Counted from the stretch's first letter, positions 26,606-35,351 are shown. The stretch is DNA of 64,000 bases from Actibacterium mucosum KCTC 23349 (GCF_000647975.1 NZ_JFKE01000005.1:124001-188000), one strand, 5' to 3'. The notes: generated by a model from the letters alone, not told the origin. A program made the numbers and translations.

Positions 26606-27430
26606 ATGGCAACCATCGCATTGATCACCGGCGCCGCTTACGGCATTGGCCGGGCAACCGCCGAAAGACTGCTGTCGGAAGGCTTTGTCGTTTACGGCGC
26701 GGACAAGGACACCGCGCAATTGGGAACGCTTTCGCACGAAAACTTCCACCCGGTCAAAATGGATGTGCGTGTCGACGCCGATGTTGTGAACGGCGTGCAA
26801 AAGGTTATCGACGAACAGGGGCGCATTGACCACCTGTTCGCCAATGCCGGTTATTGCCTGCTGGGCCCGGTTGAGTTGCAGGCGCCGGCCGATGTTGCCG
26901 ATCAGTTCGACGTAAACGTTGTCGGGATTGGCCGCGTCGTGTCCGCGGTTCTGCCGCATATGCGCAAGGCCGGGGCCGGGCGCATCGCGATCTGCTCGTC
27001 CGCGGCGGGCCATGTCGGCATGGGCGGCATGGCTTGGTACCCGGCCACCAAGTTTGCGCTGCAGGGCCTTGCGCAGGGGCTGCGGCAGGAAATGGCCGAG
27101 TTCGGCATCAAGGTGTCACTGATCGAGCCGGGCTATATCCGCACCCATCTGGACGTGGCCAGCCTGCCGACATTGGACAAGTGCGAGCAGCACGAGAATG
27201 CCCCGGCCTATGCTCACCAGATGAAAACCTTCCGCAAGAAGTGGAGCGATGGCATCGCCAACGGCGCCAAGCCCGAGACAATTGCCAATGCCGTGCACAA
27301 GGCCTTTACCGATGCCAAACCGCGCCGGCGGTATCATCCAAACATGGACGCACGCGCGGCTTATTACATCAAGCGCATCTTCGGCGATGGGCTGTTGGAC
27401 ATGATGGTCCCGCGCTCGTCAATCCGCTAG
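26606..27430 (+). CDS. SDR family oxidoreductase
   Basis: The 274-residue protein follows ACTGGAGGTTCGCC. It carries TGAAYGIGRATAERLL for cofactor binding, GADKD after strand 2 (Asp, suggesting NAD), ANAGYCLLGP for the NNAG position, and WYPATKFALQGL with the catalytic Tyr and Lys. The extended C-terminus (RRRYHPNMDARAAYYIKRIFG) is typical of the fatty-acid/retinol-dehydrogenase-like SDR branch. It stands alone after the AAA operon, 106 bp downstream. The substrate is unknown. Confidence 0.85.
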   Translation: MATIALITGAAYGIGRATAERLLSEGFVVYGADKDTAQLGTLSHENFHPVKMDVRVDADVVNGVQKVIDEQGRIDHLFANAGYCLLGPVELQAPADVADQFDVNVVGIGRVVSAVLPHMRKAGAGRIAICSSAAGHVGMGGMAWYPATKFALQGLAQGLRQEMAEFGIKVSLIEPGYIRTHLDVASLPTLDKCEQHENAPAYAHQMKTFRKKWSDGIANGAKPETIANAVHKAFTDAKPRRRYHPNMDARAAYYIKRIFGDGLLDMMVPRSSIR

Positions 27431-27512
27431 ATCACGGCAGCTGGTCCGGGCGCGCCCGCGCTCGCAGCACCGTGTGGGGTTCGGCGTTTGGACGTTGATT
27501 GGTGGGGTGTGG

Positions 27513-27779
27513 CTATGGCGCGGCGAACCAATAGCACCACAGGGAGTGCTCGGGTTTTGCCTGTGCCGGACCACAATCCACATGCATAACCTGATGCGCC
27601 AAAGTCGCTAGGACGAAAAAGATCATCGGCGAAAGAAGCAGCGTGGTCAGGGCAGGCCACCGAAGCAGTTTTAGCCTGCCAACGCGCGCCGAAAACATTA
27701 CGCCCCATACAGCCAAACCCGCCGCAACCAGCAGCGAAACCGGTACCAAGGCAAAATAGACAAGCGTGGCTGCCATCAC
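27513..27779 (-). CDS. Small membrane protein downstream of the ALDH16 gene
   Basis: The 88-residue product has two hydrophobic spans (LVYFALVPVSLLVAAGLAVWG and LTTLLLSPMIFFVLATLAH) and ends in a short loop with two cysteines (VDCGPAQ, LWCYWFAAP). It starts 7 bp after the ALDH16 stop on the same strand and so may be co-transcribed. No family is recognised. GC bias is lower than in the ALDH16 gene. Two adjacent ATGs are possible starts. Confidence 0.55.
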   Translation of the reverse strand: MMAATLVYFALVPVSLLVAAGLAVWGVMFSARVGRLKLLRWPALTTLLLSPMIFFVLATLAHQVMHVDCGPAQAKPEHSLWCYWFAAP

Positions 27780-27785
27780 GGCACC

Positions 27786-30131
27786 CTATTCGCCGTAGGG
27801 TATCCAGATGTTTTTCACCTCGGTCGCCGCGCGCAGGAAGGTTTTGGCGTCGTGCCCACCCGCCCAATCGCGCGCGTGGCCGTTATTGACCCATGTGCGT
27901 TTAAGGTTGCTGGTGGAGGCTTTTTCGATCTCCGCGCTGAGGTTGGTGGACGAAAAGCTCCAGACCGCATCCACATCCATATGCCCGGCCAGTGTCGGGG
28001 CCAGATCGGCATGGGCGCCGGTCACGATGTTCACCACACCGCCGGGCACGTCCGAGGTTTCCAGCACCTGGTAGAAATCGGTGGCAGCCAGCGGGTAGGG
28101 CTCTGACGGGATCAGCACGCAGGTATTGCCCATGGCAATCGCGGGCGCCATGGCCGAGACGAGGCCCAGCAACGGCGCCTCATCCGCGCAAAGCGCGCCG
28201 ATCACGCCCACGGGTTCGTTCATCGCCAGGGCCACGCCGCGGATCGGTACGCCATGCGCCGCCCCGTCGAACTTGTCGGCCCAGGCGGCATAGGTGAACA
28301 GGCGATCTATGGAGGCCTCAACCTCGGCCTTGCCATCTTTGCCGGTCAGGTCTTTCAGACGCGTGGCAAACTCTCCGGCGCGGGCCGACAGGTTCTCGGC
28401 GATGTAATAGAGGATCTGCGCGCGCAGGTGCCCGGTGGTTTTGGCCCAGCCAGCGGCCTTATGCGCGGCCTCCACCGCGTTGCGGATATCCTTGCGGTTG
28501 CCGGTGCCCACATGGCCCAGCAGCCGCCCGCGCGCGGTGTAGACGGGCGTGGCATAGCCGGAATCGGGCCGCGCTTGCTTGCCACCCACATAGTTCTTGG
28601 CGGTACGGTCCAGCGGGTCGGCCACTTCGGGTTCATCCGGGCGGGCATGTGGGGCGATGGGTTTCAGCGCCTTGGGCTTGGCGGCAGGTTTCAGAAAGGC
28701 CTGAATGCCTTCCCAGCCACCTTCGCGCCCAAACCCGCTTTCGCGCACCCCGCCGAACCCGGCCGCCGCGTCAAAGAGGTTGGTGGCGTTCACCCAGACA
28801 ACCCCGGCCACCAGTTTCGGCGCGATGTCCAGCGCCAGGTTCACATTCTCGGTCCAGACCGTCGCGGCCAGCCCATAGCGGGTGTTATTGGCCAGCGCCA
28901 CAGCCTCGCCCGGCGTACGGAAGGTGGTGCCGACAAGGACGGGGCCAAAGATCTCGTCCTGCATCAGCGTCGCGGCGGGGCTGAGGCCGGTGATCAGCGT
29001 TGGCGGATAAAATGAACCACGTTCAGGCAGCGGGCATTTGGCCACATAGGTCTGCCCTTCGGTATTGGCATCGACCATGTCGGTGATGGTTTTCAGCTGC
29101 ACCGGGTCGACCACCGCGCCCACGTCGATGCATTTGTCCAGCGGGTCACCGATGCGCAGATTGTCCATGCGCGCCTTGAGGCGGGTATAGAAATCCTCGG
29201 CAATGCCTTCCTGCACCAACAGGCGCGATCCGGCACAGCAGACCTGACCCTGGTTAAACCAGATCGCATCCACCAGACCTTCGATAGCACTGTCGATATC
29301 GGCGTCGTCGAAGACGATATAAGGGGATTTACCGCCCAGCTCTAACGTCAGAGCCTTTCCGCTGCCCGCCGTCGCCTCGCGGATACGGCGGCCAACCGAG
29401 GTGGAGCCGGTGAAAGCGATCTTGTCGATCCCGGAGTGGTTCACGATCATCTCGCCCACCGCGCCGTCGCCGGTCACGATATTCACCACGCCCTTGGGCA
29501 GGCCCGCCTGCTGGCAGATATCGGCGAAGAGCAGCGCGGTCAGCGAGGTGTATTCGGCCGGTTTCAGCACCACGGTGTTGCCGGCCGCCAGTGCAGGCGC
29601 GACCTTCCAGGCCAGCATCAGCAGCGGGAAGTTCCACGGGATGATCTGACCGCACACGCCATGGGGCGCCATGCCGGGCAACTCGTCATTCATCAGCTGG
29701 GCAAGGCCCGCGTGATAATAGAAATGGCGGTGCACCAGCGGGATGTCGATATCGCGGCTTTCGCGGATCGGCTTGCCGTTGTCGAGCGTTTCGAGCACCG
29801 CAAACAGGCGGCTGTGTTTCTGGATCAGCCGGGCGATGGCATAAAGATAGCGCGCCCGCTGGTGGCCCGATTTGCGCGCCCAGGGTGCCTGCGCCTTGCG
29901 CGCGGCATCCACGGCGGCGTCCACGTCATCCTGCGTGGCCTGGCTGAGTGTCGCCAGCACCTCGCCACTGGCCGGGTTGCAGCTTTCGAACCCGTCGGCA
30001 GGCTCGGTAAAGGTGCCGCCGATGAAATGGCCAAACCGGTCGCCGCCATCCACCAGCCACGCCAGCGCCTCGGCCGCGCTTTCGGGCGCGGGGCCGTAAT
30101 CCATGGTTTCGAATACTTGTTCTATTTCCAT
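27786..30131 (-). CDS. ALDH16-type two-domain aldehyde dehydrogenase
   Basis: The 781-residue protein is far longer than a normal ALDH of about 490. The first domain is complete, with PWNFPLLMLAWK, the glutamate motif LELGGKSPYIVFDDADID and the catalytic cysteine in FNQGQVCCAGSRLLV. After a Pro/Lys linker near residue 500, a second ALDH-like domain follows (ARGRLLGHVGTGNRKDIRNAV, EPVGVIGALC) but lacks a recognisable cysteine motif. This matches the ALDH16 family, whose bacterial members keep activity in the first domain and use the second for dimer architecture. It lies in one unit with deoC, as I recall in other Rhodobacterales, so it probably oxidises the acetaldehyde released by DeoC or a related aldehyde. 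Confidence 0.88.
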   Translation of the reverse strand: MEIEQVFETMDYGPAPESAAEALAWLVDGGDRFGHFIGGTFTEPADGFESCNPASGEVLATLSQATQDDVDAAVDAARKAQAPWARKSGHQRARYLYAIARLIQKHSRLFAVLETLDNGKPIRESRDIDIPLVHRHFYYHAGLAQLMNDELPGMAPHGVCGQIIPWNFPLLMLAWKVAPALAAGNTVVLKPAEYTSLTALLFADICQQAGLPKGVVNIVTGDGAVGEMIVNHSGIDKIAFTGSTSVGRRIREATAGSGKALTLELGGKSPYIVFDDADIDSAIEGLVDAIWFNQGQVCCAGSRLLVQEGIAEDFYTRLKARMDNLRIGDPLDKCIDVGAVVDPVQLKTITDMVDANTEGQTYVAKCPLPERGSFYPPTLITGLSPAATLMQDEIFGPVLVGTTFRTPGEAVALANNTRYGLAATVWTENVNLALDIAPKLVAGVVWVNATNLFDAAAGFGGVRESGFGREGGWEGIQAFLKPAAKPKALKPIAPHARPDEPEVADPLDRTAKNYVGGKQARPDSGYATPVYTARGRLLGHVGTGNRKDIRNAVEAAHKAAGWAKTTGHLRAQILYYIAENLSARAGEFATRLKDLTGKDGKAEVEASIDRLFTYAAWADKFDGAAHGVPIRGVALAMNEPVGVIGALCADEAPLLGLVSAMAPAIAMGNTCVLIPSEPYPLAATDFYQVLETSDVPGGVVNIVTGAHADLAPTLAGHMDVDAVWSFSSTNLSAEIEKASTSNLKRTWVNNGHARDWAGGHDAKTFLRAATEVKNIWIPYGE

Positions 30132-30142
30132 CCGAGTACCAG

Positions 30143-30532
30143 TTAGTTAGCGGTGTTAGTTGTCGTTTCGCCGAAAGCTTGAGAAAAGCTCAGATCGCCA
30201 AAAACAAATCGCCCCTGCGTGCCGTCATTTAGCTTCCCTGTTACAGTCCCAGAAATTCCACGCAAGGACCGTGTAATCAAGAGAGTACCGGATCGACCAT
30301 CATTGCACGTCGTGGGGACGACAATCGTTGGTGTTGTGTCGAGCGAATCATATTTACCTTCGCACCTCAGGCCGTCGATTGTTGCTACCCAAAAATCACC
30401 TTCGCCAGAAAGCCGTGCTGTTGCATTTCCCTGAGCAGGCGTTTTCCCAATCGTACCTGTAACAGGAACTGTGAAGCTGGTTGCGCAGCTGCAGAGAAGA
30501 ATCCCGGAAAGAACTAATTTTAAGAATCTCAT
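30143..30532 (-). CDS. Small putative lipoprotein between deoC and ALDH16
   Basis: The 129-residue product has a lipoprotein signal (MRFLKLVLSGILLCSCATS), with Cys-15 or Cys-17 as the possible lipidated residue. The rest is a beta-rich domain (GNATARLSGEGDFWVATIDGLRCEGKYDS, SGTLLITRSLRGISGTVTG). Its base composition is distinctly less GC-rich than the two flanking genes. It sits 26 bp after deoC and 11 bp before the ALDH16 gene on the same strand, so it has been inserted into a metabolic pair. No family is recognised. Confidence 0.72.
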   Translation of the reverse strand: MRFLKLVLSGILLCSCATSFTVPVTGTIGKTPAQGNATARLSGEGDFWVATIDGLRCEGKYDSLDTTPTIVVPTTCNDGRSGTLLITRSLRGISGTVTGKLNDGTQGRFVFGDLSFSQAFGETTTNTAN

Positions 30533-30558
30533 CAGTAGTCACTCCTAAACTGATTACT

Positions 30559-31569
30559 TTACCCCATCGCGTGGCGGTAGCTGGCCGAATACTGGCCGGT
30601 GACGTGGTGTTCCAGCTGACGCTCGATATCGCCCAAAAGGGACGAGGCGCCAAAGCGGAACATCTCGGGGCTGAGCCAATGCGGGCCCAGCTCTTCCTTG
30701 ATCAGGCTCAGGTAAACCAGCGCGTCCTTGGCCTTGGAGATGCCGCCCGCCGGTTTATAGCCCACCCGGTACCCGGTGCGCGCGTGATAGTCGCGGATGG
30801 CGCGGATCATCGTCAGGCTGACGGGCAGGGTGGCGTTGACCGGCTCTTTGCCGGTTGAGGTCTTGATGAAATCGGCCCCGGCCATCATGCAGACATAGCT
30901 GGCGCGCGCGACATTGCGCAGGGTGCCCAGCTCGCCGGTGGCCAGGATCGCCTTGACATGCGCTTCGCCGCAGGCCTCGCGGAAGGCGGCCATTTCGTCG
31001 TAAAGCGCCTTCCAATTGCCCGACAGCACGTGGCGGCGGCTGATGACGATGTCGATCTCGGCCGCGCCCGCCTTGACGCTTTCGCGGATCTCTTCAATGC
31101 GCAGATGCAGGGGCGACAGGCCCGCGGGGAAACCGGTAGACACGGCAGCCACCGGGATGGCTGTGCCCTCCAGCGCGTTAACGGCGGTTTCGACCATGTC
31201 GTGGTAAACGCAGACCGCACCGGTGGTGATCGGCCCCATCCCCAGCGCGTCCAGAAGATCGGGGCGCACCGGATGCGCTGCCTTGGCACATAACCGCCGT
31301 ACCCGGCCCGCCGTGTCGTCGCCCGACAGGGTGGTCAGGTCGATCATGGTGATGGCCTTCAAGAGCCACGCGGCCTGATACGCCTTCTTGACCGACCGCC
31401 GCCCGGGCAGTGTTTTGGCGCGCCGTTCGATGGCCGAGGTGTTGGCCTGAACGCTTTTCACCCAATCCATGTCCAGCGCCATGCCGGGATTGCGGGTGTG
31501 GCCCACCTGCGGCAGGGCCGCCCCGGAAACCGTCGTGTTGGTATCTTGGATATCCATGGTTTCACCCAT
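30559..31569 (-). CDS. deoC: Deoxyribose-phosphate aldolase
   Basis: The 336-residue enzyme splits 2-deoxyribose 5-phosphate into glyceraldehyde 3-phosphate and acetaldehyde. The Schiff-base lysine is in GADFIKTSTGKE and the second active-site lysine in VGYKPAGGIS. MIDLTTLSGDDT and AVCVYHDMVETA are family signatures. It is about 80 residues longer at the N-terminus than E. coli DeoC, as in the longer eukaryote-like branch. I favour the ATG at 31569 (GGGAGG upstream); an ATG four codons inside is also possible. Confidence 0.93.
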   Translation of the reverse strand: MGETMDIQDTNTTVSGAALPQVGHTRNPGMALDMDWVKSVQANTSAIERRAKTLPGRRSVKKAYQAAWLLKAITMIDLTTLSGDDTAGRVRRLCAKAAHPVRPDLLDALGMGPITTGAVCVYHDMVETAVNALEGTAIPVAAVSTGFPAGLSPLHLRIEEIRESVKAGAAEIDIVISRRHVLSGNWKALYDEMAAFREACGEAHVKAILATGELGTLRNVARASYVCMMAGADFIKTSTGKEPVNATLPVSLTMIRAIRDYHARTGYRVGYKPAGGISKAKDALVYLSLIKEELGPHWLSPEMFRFGASSLLGDIERQLEHHVTGQYSASYRHAMG

Positions 31570-31589
31570 GCCTTAGCCTCCCGTTGGCT

Positions 31590-31601
31590 GTTGGCGCCAA
31601 C
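31590..31601. promoter_or_regulatory. 12-bp perfect palindrome upstream of deoC
   Basis: gttggcgccaac lies about 20 bp upstream of the deoC start and close to its ribosome site. It may be an operator for the deoC-ALDH16 unit. Only the symmetry is observed. Confidence 0.35.
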
Positions 31602-31703
31602 GTGGCATGGTTGCCCGGCGATTGGCAAGCGGGCAACGATATGACGCGGCGGCGAATCCCCGCGTATCGCAGCCAAGTTTTTGTGAAAAACTGCGGGCGT
31701 CAC

Positions 31704-31732
31704 TTGCCCCAGCGGCAGAGCGGTCCTAGGGT
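31704..31732 (+). promoter_or_regulatory. Putative promoter of the FkbH-ACP gene
   Basis: TTGCCC and TAGGGT are separated by exactly 17 bases, placing a start of transcription about 40 bp before the ATG at 31779. The same CTAGGGTT core recurs at 34907-34914 upstream of the VOC gene, suggesting related promoters. Confidence 0.4.
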
Positions 31733-31778
31733 TCGGCCGTTCAATTTGTTAGATCCGATTTATTCAAGAGGTGTCCGA

Positions 31779-34094
31779 ATGACCGCCCCTGCCATTCGCG
31801 AACTGGGCCAGCTGGCCGTGCTGGGATCCACCAACCTCGATTTCTTTGCCGCCGCGCTGGGCGCGCGTGCCGCCGACCATGGCATCGCCCTGCAAACCCA
31901 AGTGCCCGATTTCGGCACCGCCCGGATGGAGCTGCTGCGCCCCGCCGACCAATCGCCGCTGAAACAGGCGATGGCACAGGGCCCGGCCGCCACCGTGATT
32001 GTGGAACGGGCCGAGGATTGCCTGGCCGAGGCGCTGCTGCACCCGCTGTCGATCACCGAGCCCGAGGCCTATCTGGACGCCGCGCTTGAGCCGCTGATGC
32101 AGATGATCGCCTCTGCCCGCGAGGCGTTGCCGGGGCCGCTTTTGGTGTTCTCGCTGGTTGCGTTTCATCCGCCGGTTCTGGGGCTGGCCGATGCCGGGCA
32201 GGACCATGGCGCCGGTGCGCTGATTGCCAAGGCCAATGCACGGCTGGCCGCCGCAGTGGCCGAGATGGCCGATACCTATCTGCTGGATGCCGCCGCGATG
32301 CTGGCCGAGGTTGGCCGGGCGCAGGCCGATCCGGGCGAGTTCTGGCACATGGCCCGCGCGCCGTTTTCCGAGACCTTCGCCCGGCATGCGGCCAACAAGG
32401 TGCTGGGCGCTTTGCTGAACCTGCGCGGCATGACGGCGCGGATGCTGGTGATCGACATGGACAACACTCTGTGGGGCGGGGTTCTGGGCGAGGACGGGAT
32501 CGAGGGCATTCAGATCGGCGGCGCCTATCCCGGTTCGGCCTATCGCAGCTTTCAGCAGGCCCTGCGTGCGCTGGCCGATCGCGGGATCGCGCTGACGCTG
32601 GCCTCGAAAAACGACCAAGACCTGGCGTTGCAGGCGCTGGCCGACCACCCTGAGATGGCGCTGCGGCCCGATGATTTTGTCACCCACCGGATCAACTGGA
32701 CGGAAAAGGCGATCAACATCTCGGAGATGCTGGACGAGATCGCGCTGGGCCCGGCCTCGTGCATGTTCATTGACGACAACCCGGTGGAACGCGGCAAGGT
32801 TCAGGGCGCGCTGCCCGAGGTGATTGTGCCCGACTTCCCCGACAGCCCCGCGCAGCTGGCCAATTGGCTGCTGACCAACCCGTTTCTGGAATGTCTGCAA
32901 CTGACCTCGTCCGACATCAAGCGCAGCGCGCAGTACAAGACCCGCGTGGCCGAGAAAACCGCGCGTGCGGCGTTTGACAATCTGGACGATTTCTATCGCC
33001 ATCTGGAAATGAAGCTGACGATTGAACCGTTTGGCAAGACCAACCGCCAGCGGGTGCTGCAGCTGTTCCAGAAGACCAACCAGTTCAACGTGACCACGCG
33101 GCGCCACGACGCCACGGCGCTGGACGCGATCATTGCCGAGGGCGGGCATGTCTTTGCCATCGGGGCCGAAGATCGCAACCTGCCATACGAGCTGATGGGG
33201 GTTCTGGTGCTGCGCGACGACGCGGCGATGGCGGCCTATGCCGATGATCCGATGTTGGGCGTCGGGCGGCGTGACGGGGCGATGTGGGTGGACAGTTTCC
33301 TGTTGAGCTGCCGCATTCTGGGCCGCACGCTGGAAAACGCGGTGCTGGCCTGGGCCACGGGATTTGCCAAGTCGAAGGGCGCACATGCGCTGCTGGGGCA
33401 GGTGATCAACACCAAGCGCAACACCCCGGCGCGCGGCGTGTTCGAGGGCACAGGCTTTGCCCGCTCGCACGACGCGGGCGAGGATGGCGCGCTGTGGCTG
33501 TGGGATCTGGCCGGCGGGGCGGCCGACGTGCCGGACTATTTCGACGTGATCGAAAAGCCGGCCGAAGCGGCGCCCAATACGCTTGCGACGAAACCGAACC
33601 CGCTTGCGACGAAACCGAACCCGCTTGCGACGAAACCGAATCCGCTTGCGACGAAACCGAACCCGCTTGCGACGAAACCGAACCCGCTTGCAACGAAACC
33701 GAACCCGCTTGCGACGAAACCGAACCCGCTTGCGACGAAACCGAACCCGCTTGCAACGAAACCAAATCCCCTTGCCACGGGCGGCAACCCGCTGGCGACC
33801 AAACCCAATCCATTGGCAACAGGTGGTTTGGCAGCACCTGCGCCAAAGACGGGCTCTGGGGTGCCCCTGCCCACCTTTTTCAGGACGTTCTTCAAGCTGG
33901 ATGACGCATTTGATCTGCAGACCGCAGACATGGACACCGTGCCCGGATGGGATTCGATGGCCCATGTCCGCATGATCATGGAGCTTGAGATCAACCTTGG
34001 CCGCAAGCTGCCACTGGAAGTGGCATTTACGGTGAGTTCATTCCAGGACCTGGAACGCGCCCTGGCATCCCTGGATCAGGAAAAAGCTTTGTAA
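31779..34094 (+). CDS. FkbH-like HAD-IIIC protein fused to an acyl carrier domain
   Basis: From the ATG at 31779 (AGAGGTG upstream) the product is 771 residues. Residues about 1-215 form an SGNH-like N-terminal region. The HAD catalytic motif VIDMDNTLWGGVLGEDG lies near 226-242, followed by LASKNDQDLALQAL and SCMFIDDNPVERG. About 410-580 is a GNAT-like region. Residues about 602-684 are a low-complexity linker of seven-residue repeats (LATKPNP), and the end is a carrier domain with the phosphopantetheine serine in PGWDSMAHVRM. FkbH enzymes load a glyceryl unit from 1,3-bisphosphoglycerate onto a carrier protein; here the acceptor is probably its own C-terminal domain. It overlaps the convergent hydrolase gene by 19 bp. 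Confidence 0.85.
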   Translation: MTAPAIRELGQLAVLGSTNLDFFAAALGARAADHGIALQTQVPDFGTARMELLRPADQSPLKQAMAQGPAATVIVERAEDCLAEALLHPLSITEPEAYLDAALEPLMQMIASAREALPGPLLVFSLVAFHPPVLGLADAGQDHGAGALIAKANARLAAAVAEMADTYLLDAAAMLAEVGRAQADPGEFWHMARAPFSETFARHAANKVLGALLNLRGMTARMLVIDMDNTLWGGVLGEDGIEGIQIGGAYPGSAYRSFQQALRALADRGIALTLASKNDQDLALQALADHPEMALRPDDFVTHRINWTEKAINISEMLDEIALGPASCMFIDDNPVERGKVQGALPEVIVPDFPDSPAQLANWLLTNPFLECLQLTSSDIKRSAQYKTRVAEKTARAAFDNLDDFYRHLEMKLTIEPFGKTNRQRVLQLFQKTNQFNVTTRRHDATALDAIIAEGGHVFAIGAEDRNLPYELMGVLVLRDDAAMAAYADDPMLGVGRRDGAMWVDSFLLSCRILGRTLENAVLAWATGFAKSKGAHALLGQVINTKRNTPARGVFEGTGFARSHDAGEDGALWLWDLAGGAADVPDYFDVIEKPAEAAPNTLATKPNPLATKPNPLATKPNPLATKPNPLATKPNPLATKPNPLATKPNPLATKPNPLATKPNPLATGGNPLATKPNPLATGGLAAPAPKTGSGVPLPTFFRTFFKLDDAFDLQTADMDTVPGWDSMAHVRMIMELEINLGRKLPLEVAFTVSSFQDLERALASLDQEKAL
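33582..33830 (+). repeat. 21-bp tandem repeat encoding the LATKPNP linker
   Basis: Twelve consecutive 21-bp units begin cttgcgacgaaaccgaaccc. Units 1-9 are nearly identical (a few single-base changes); units 10 and 12 encode LATGGNP and LATGG, and unit 11 is synonymous but diverged. The gradient from identical to diverged units points to recent expansion from the 5' side. Since 21 is divisible by three, changes in copy number keep the frame. Confidence 0.95.
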
Positions 34095-34876
34095 TCTTCG
34101 GTCAGTTGCGCCAACGGGGTGTTCATGTGGTGCGCCATCACGCCCTGTTCGATCATCGTTGCAGCCAACAACGAATGGACGGGACAGGAATGCGCGGCAA
34201 GCGCAACGGAAGGTGCCCCTTCCAGATGTTTGGCATTCGCGGAGTCGATGGCATCTTCGACGCCGTAGTGAAGGCCAACCAGTTTGATCCCGTCCGGGTG
34301 GTCTGCCAAAACCTGCTGCAAATCAAGGTATTTCGGTGCCGTCCCGCTTCGCGCATAAAACTCGTTGAGCTGCGCAAAGGACCGCGGAATGCGCTCGCCT
34401 ATGTTCTTCTGTGCAGCAATGGCCGGATCCCAGACGGTCACGGGGTTCACGGCGATCACATCATCAATACCCAGCAATGCACCCAGCAAAATCGCGGCGT
34501 AGCCACCCGATGAGATCCCGACAAAGGTGGTGCGCTCGGCGCCGACGCGGCTGCGAAACACCTTCAGAAACTCGACATTCTCTTCGATATTGTTGGTGAG
34601 GCCGGTAAAACCATTATGAAAGGCCAACGGGCCGGTATCGCGGATGAACAGCGCGTTGTCGTCGCGCCCAGCGAAAAAGTCATACCCCTCGTATGTCTTG
34701 GTATAAACCGATGCCAACGAGCCGAACACAACGACCAAGTGACCAGACGAACCCGGTACAAACACCGCGTCAGGGCCAATAGTTTCTTCCATGATTACCG
34801 CCAAATAGTTGTCTTGAATTGCCCTACTTACAGCATGTCCGCGCAAAGGATGCAAAGAGGGGGTGGCAAACTTCAC
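34076..34876 (-). CDS. Alpha/beta hydrolase-fold protein
   Basis: The 266-residue protein has the nucleophile elbow FVGISSGGYAAILLG (Gly-Ile-Ser-Ser-Gly), an early strand HLVVVFGSLAS and a late AAHSCPVHSLLAATM with the likely catalytic His. It has no signal peptide. Such proteins can be thioesterases, acyl transferases or capsule-related hydrolases. It converges on the FkbH-ACP gene with a 19-bp overlap of ends and is divergent from the VOC gene. A role in releasing the acyl chain from that carrier domain is a reasonable but unproven idea. Confidence 0.72.
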   Translation of the reverse strand: MKFATPSLHPLRGHAVSRAIQDNYLAVIMEETIGPDAVFVPGSSGHLVVVFGSLASVYTKTYEGYDFFAGRDDNALFIRDTGPLAFHNGFTGLTNNIEENVEFLKVFRSRVGAERTTFVGISSGGYAAILLGALLGIDDVIAVNPVTVWDPAIAAQKNIGERIPRSFAQLNEFYARSGTAPKYLDLQQVLADHPDGIKLVGLHYGVEDAIDSANAKHLEGAPSVALAAHSCPVHSLLAATMIEQGVMAHHMNTPLAQLTEDYKAFS

Positions 34877-34942
34877 ATTACTTGCACATTTTTGCGCGGA
34901 ACCGATCTAGGGTTGTGACGATTCGAACAGGGGATTTTCTGT

Positions 34943-35347
34943 ATGTCCATTGAAACCGGAACGGTTCACCACGTTGGCATTGTGATGCATGATTTTGAGT
35001 CTGCCACGGATTTCATGCGCAATTTTGGCCATGAAGAAGACTATCGCGGCTTTGTCGATGCGTTTTCATGCTGGTGCATTTTTCTGAAAGCGCCGCAGGG
35101 CAGTTCTGCCATTGAATTGGTGGTGCCGGATGGCGGTCCGTTGGCGGACTTCAATCCGCCGGCTGGCGGGCTTCACCATTTTGCATACGAAACCGATGAT
35201 ATCGTGGCTCAGCAGGCCCGGCTGGCCGAACGTGGCATCCGTATGTTGAACGAAGAGCCGGTCAAAGGCGCGGGCAATTTCCTGTGCAATTTTGTGCACC
35301 CGTTTTCGACGCGTGGTGTGATCATCGAATATGTTCAGATGCTGTGA
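34943..35347 (+). CDS. VOC family protein (methylmalonyl-CoA epimerase-like)
   Basis: The 134-residue protein has the two beta-alpha-beta-beta-beta halves of a VOC metalloenzyme: VHHVGIVMHDFESATDFM with the first metal His, SSAIELVVPDG with a Glu ligand, GLHHFAYETDDI with the second His, and RGVIIEYVQM with the last Glu. It resembles methylmalonyl-CoA epimerase and related acyl-thioester lyases and epimerases. Acting on an acyl thioester would fit the neighbouring carrier-protein fusion. It starts 66 bp from the divergent hydrolase. Confidence 0.82.
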   Translation: MSIETGTVHHVGIVMHDFESATDFMRNFGHEEDYRGFVDAFSCWCIFLKAPQGSSAIELVVPDGGPLADFNPPAGGLHHFAYETDDIVAQQARLAERGIRMLNEEPVKGAGNFLCNFVHPFSTRGVIIEYVQML

Positions 35348-35351
35348 CGGG

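Noticed and set aside
33582-33830. CRISPR-like array of 21-bp units
   Set aside because: The units are contiguous with no spacers, are in frame, and encode a protein linker. They are a coding tandem repeat.
33406-34006. Repetitive minus-strand frames (VSSQAGS and GFGFVAS repeats) opposite the FkbH-ACP linker
   Set aside because: A 21-bp repeat makes every frame periodic and open. The plus-strand frame alone has flanking HAD and carrier domains.
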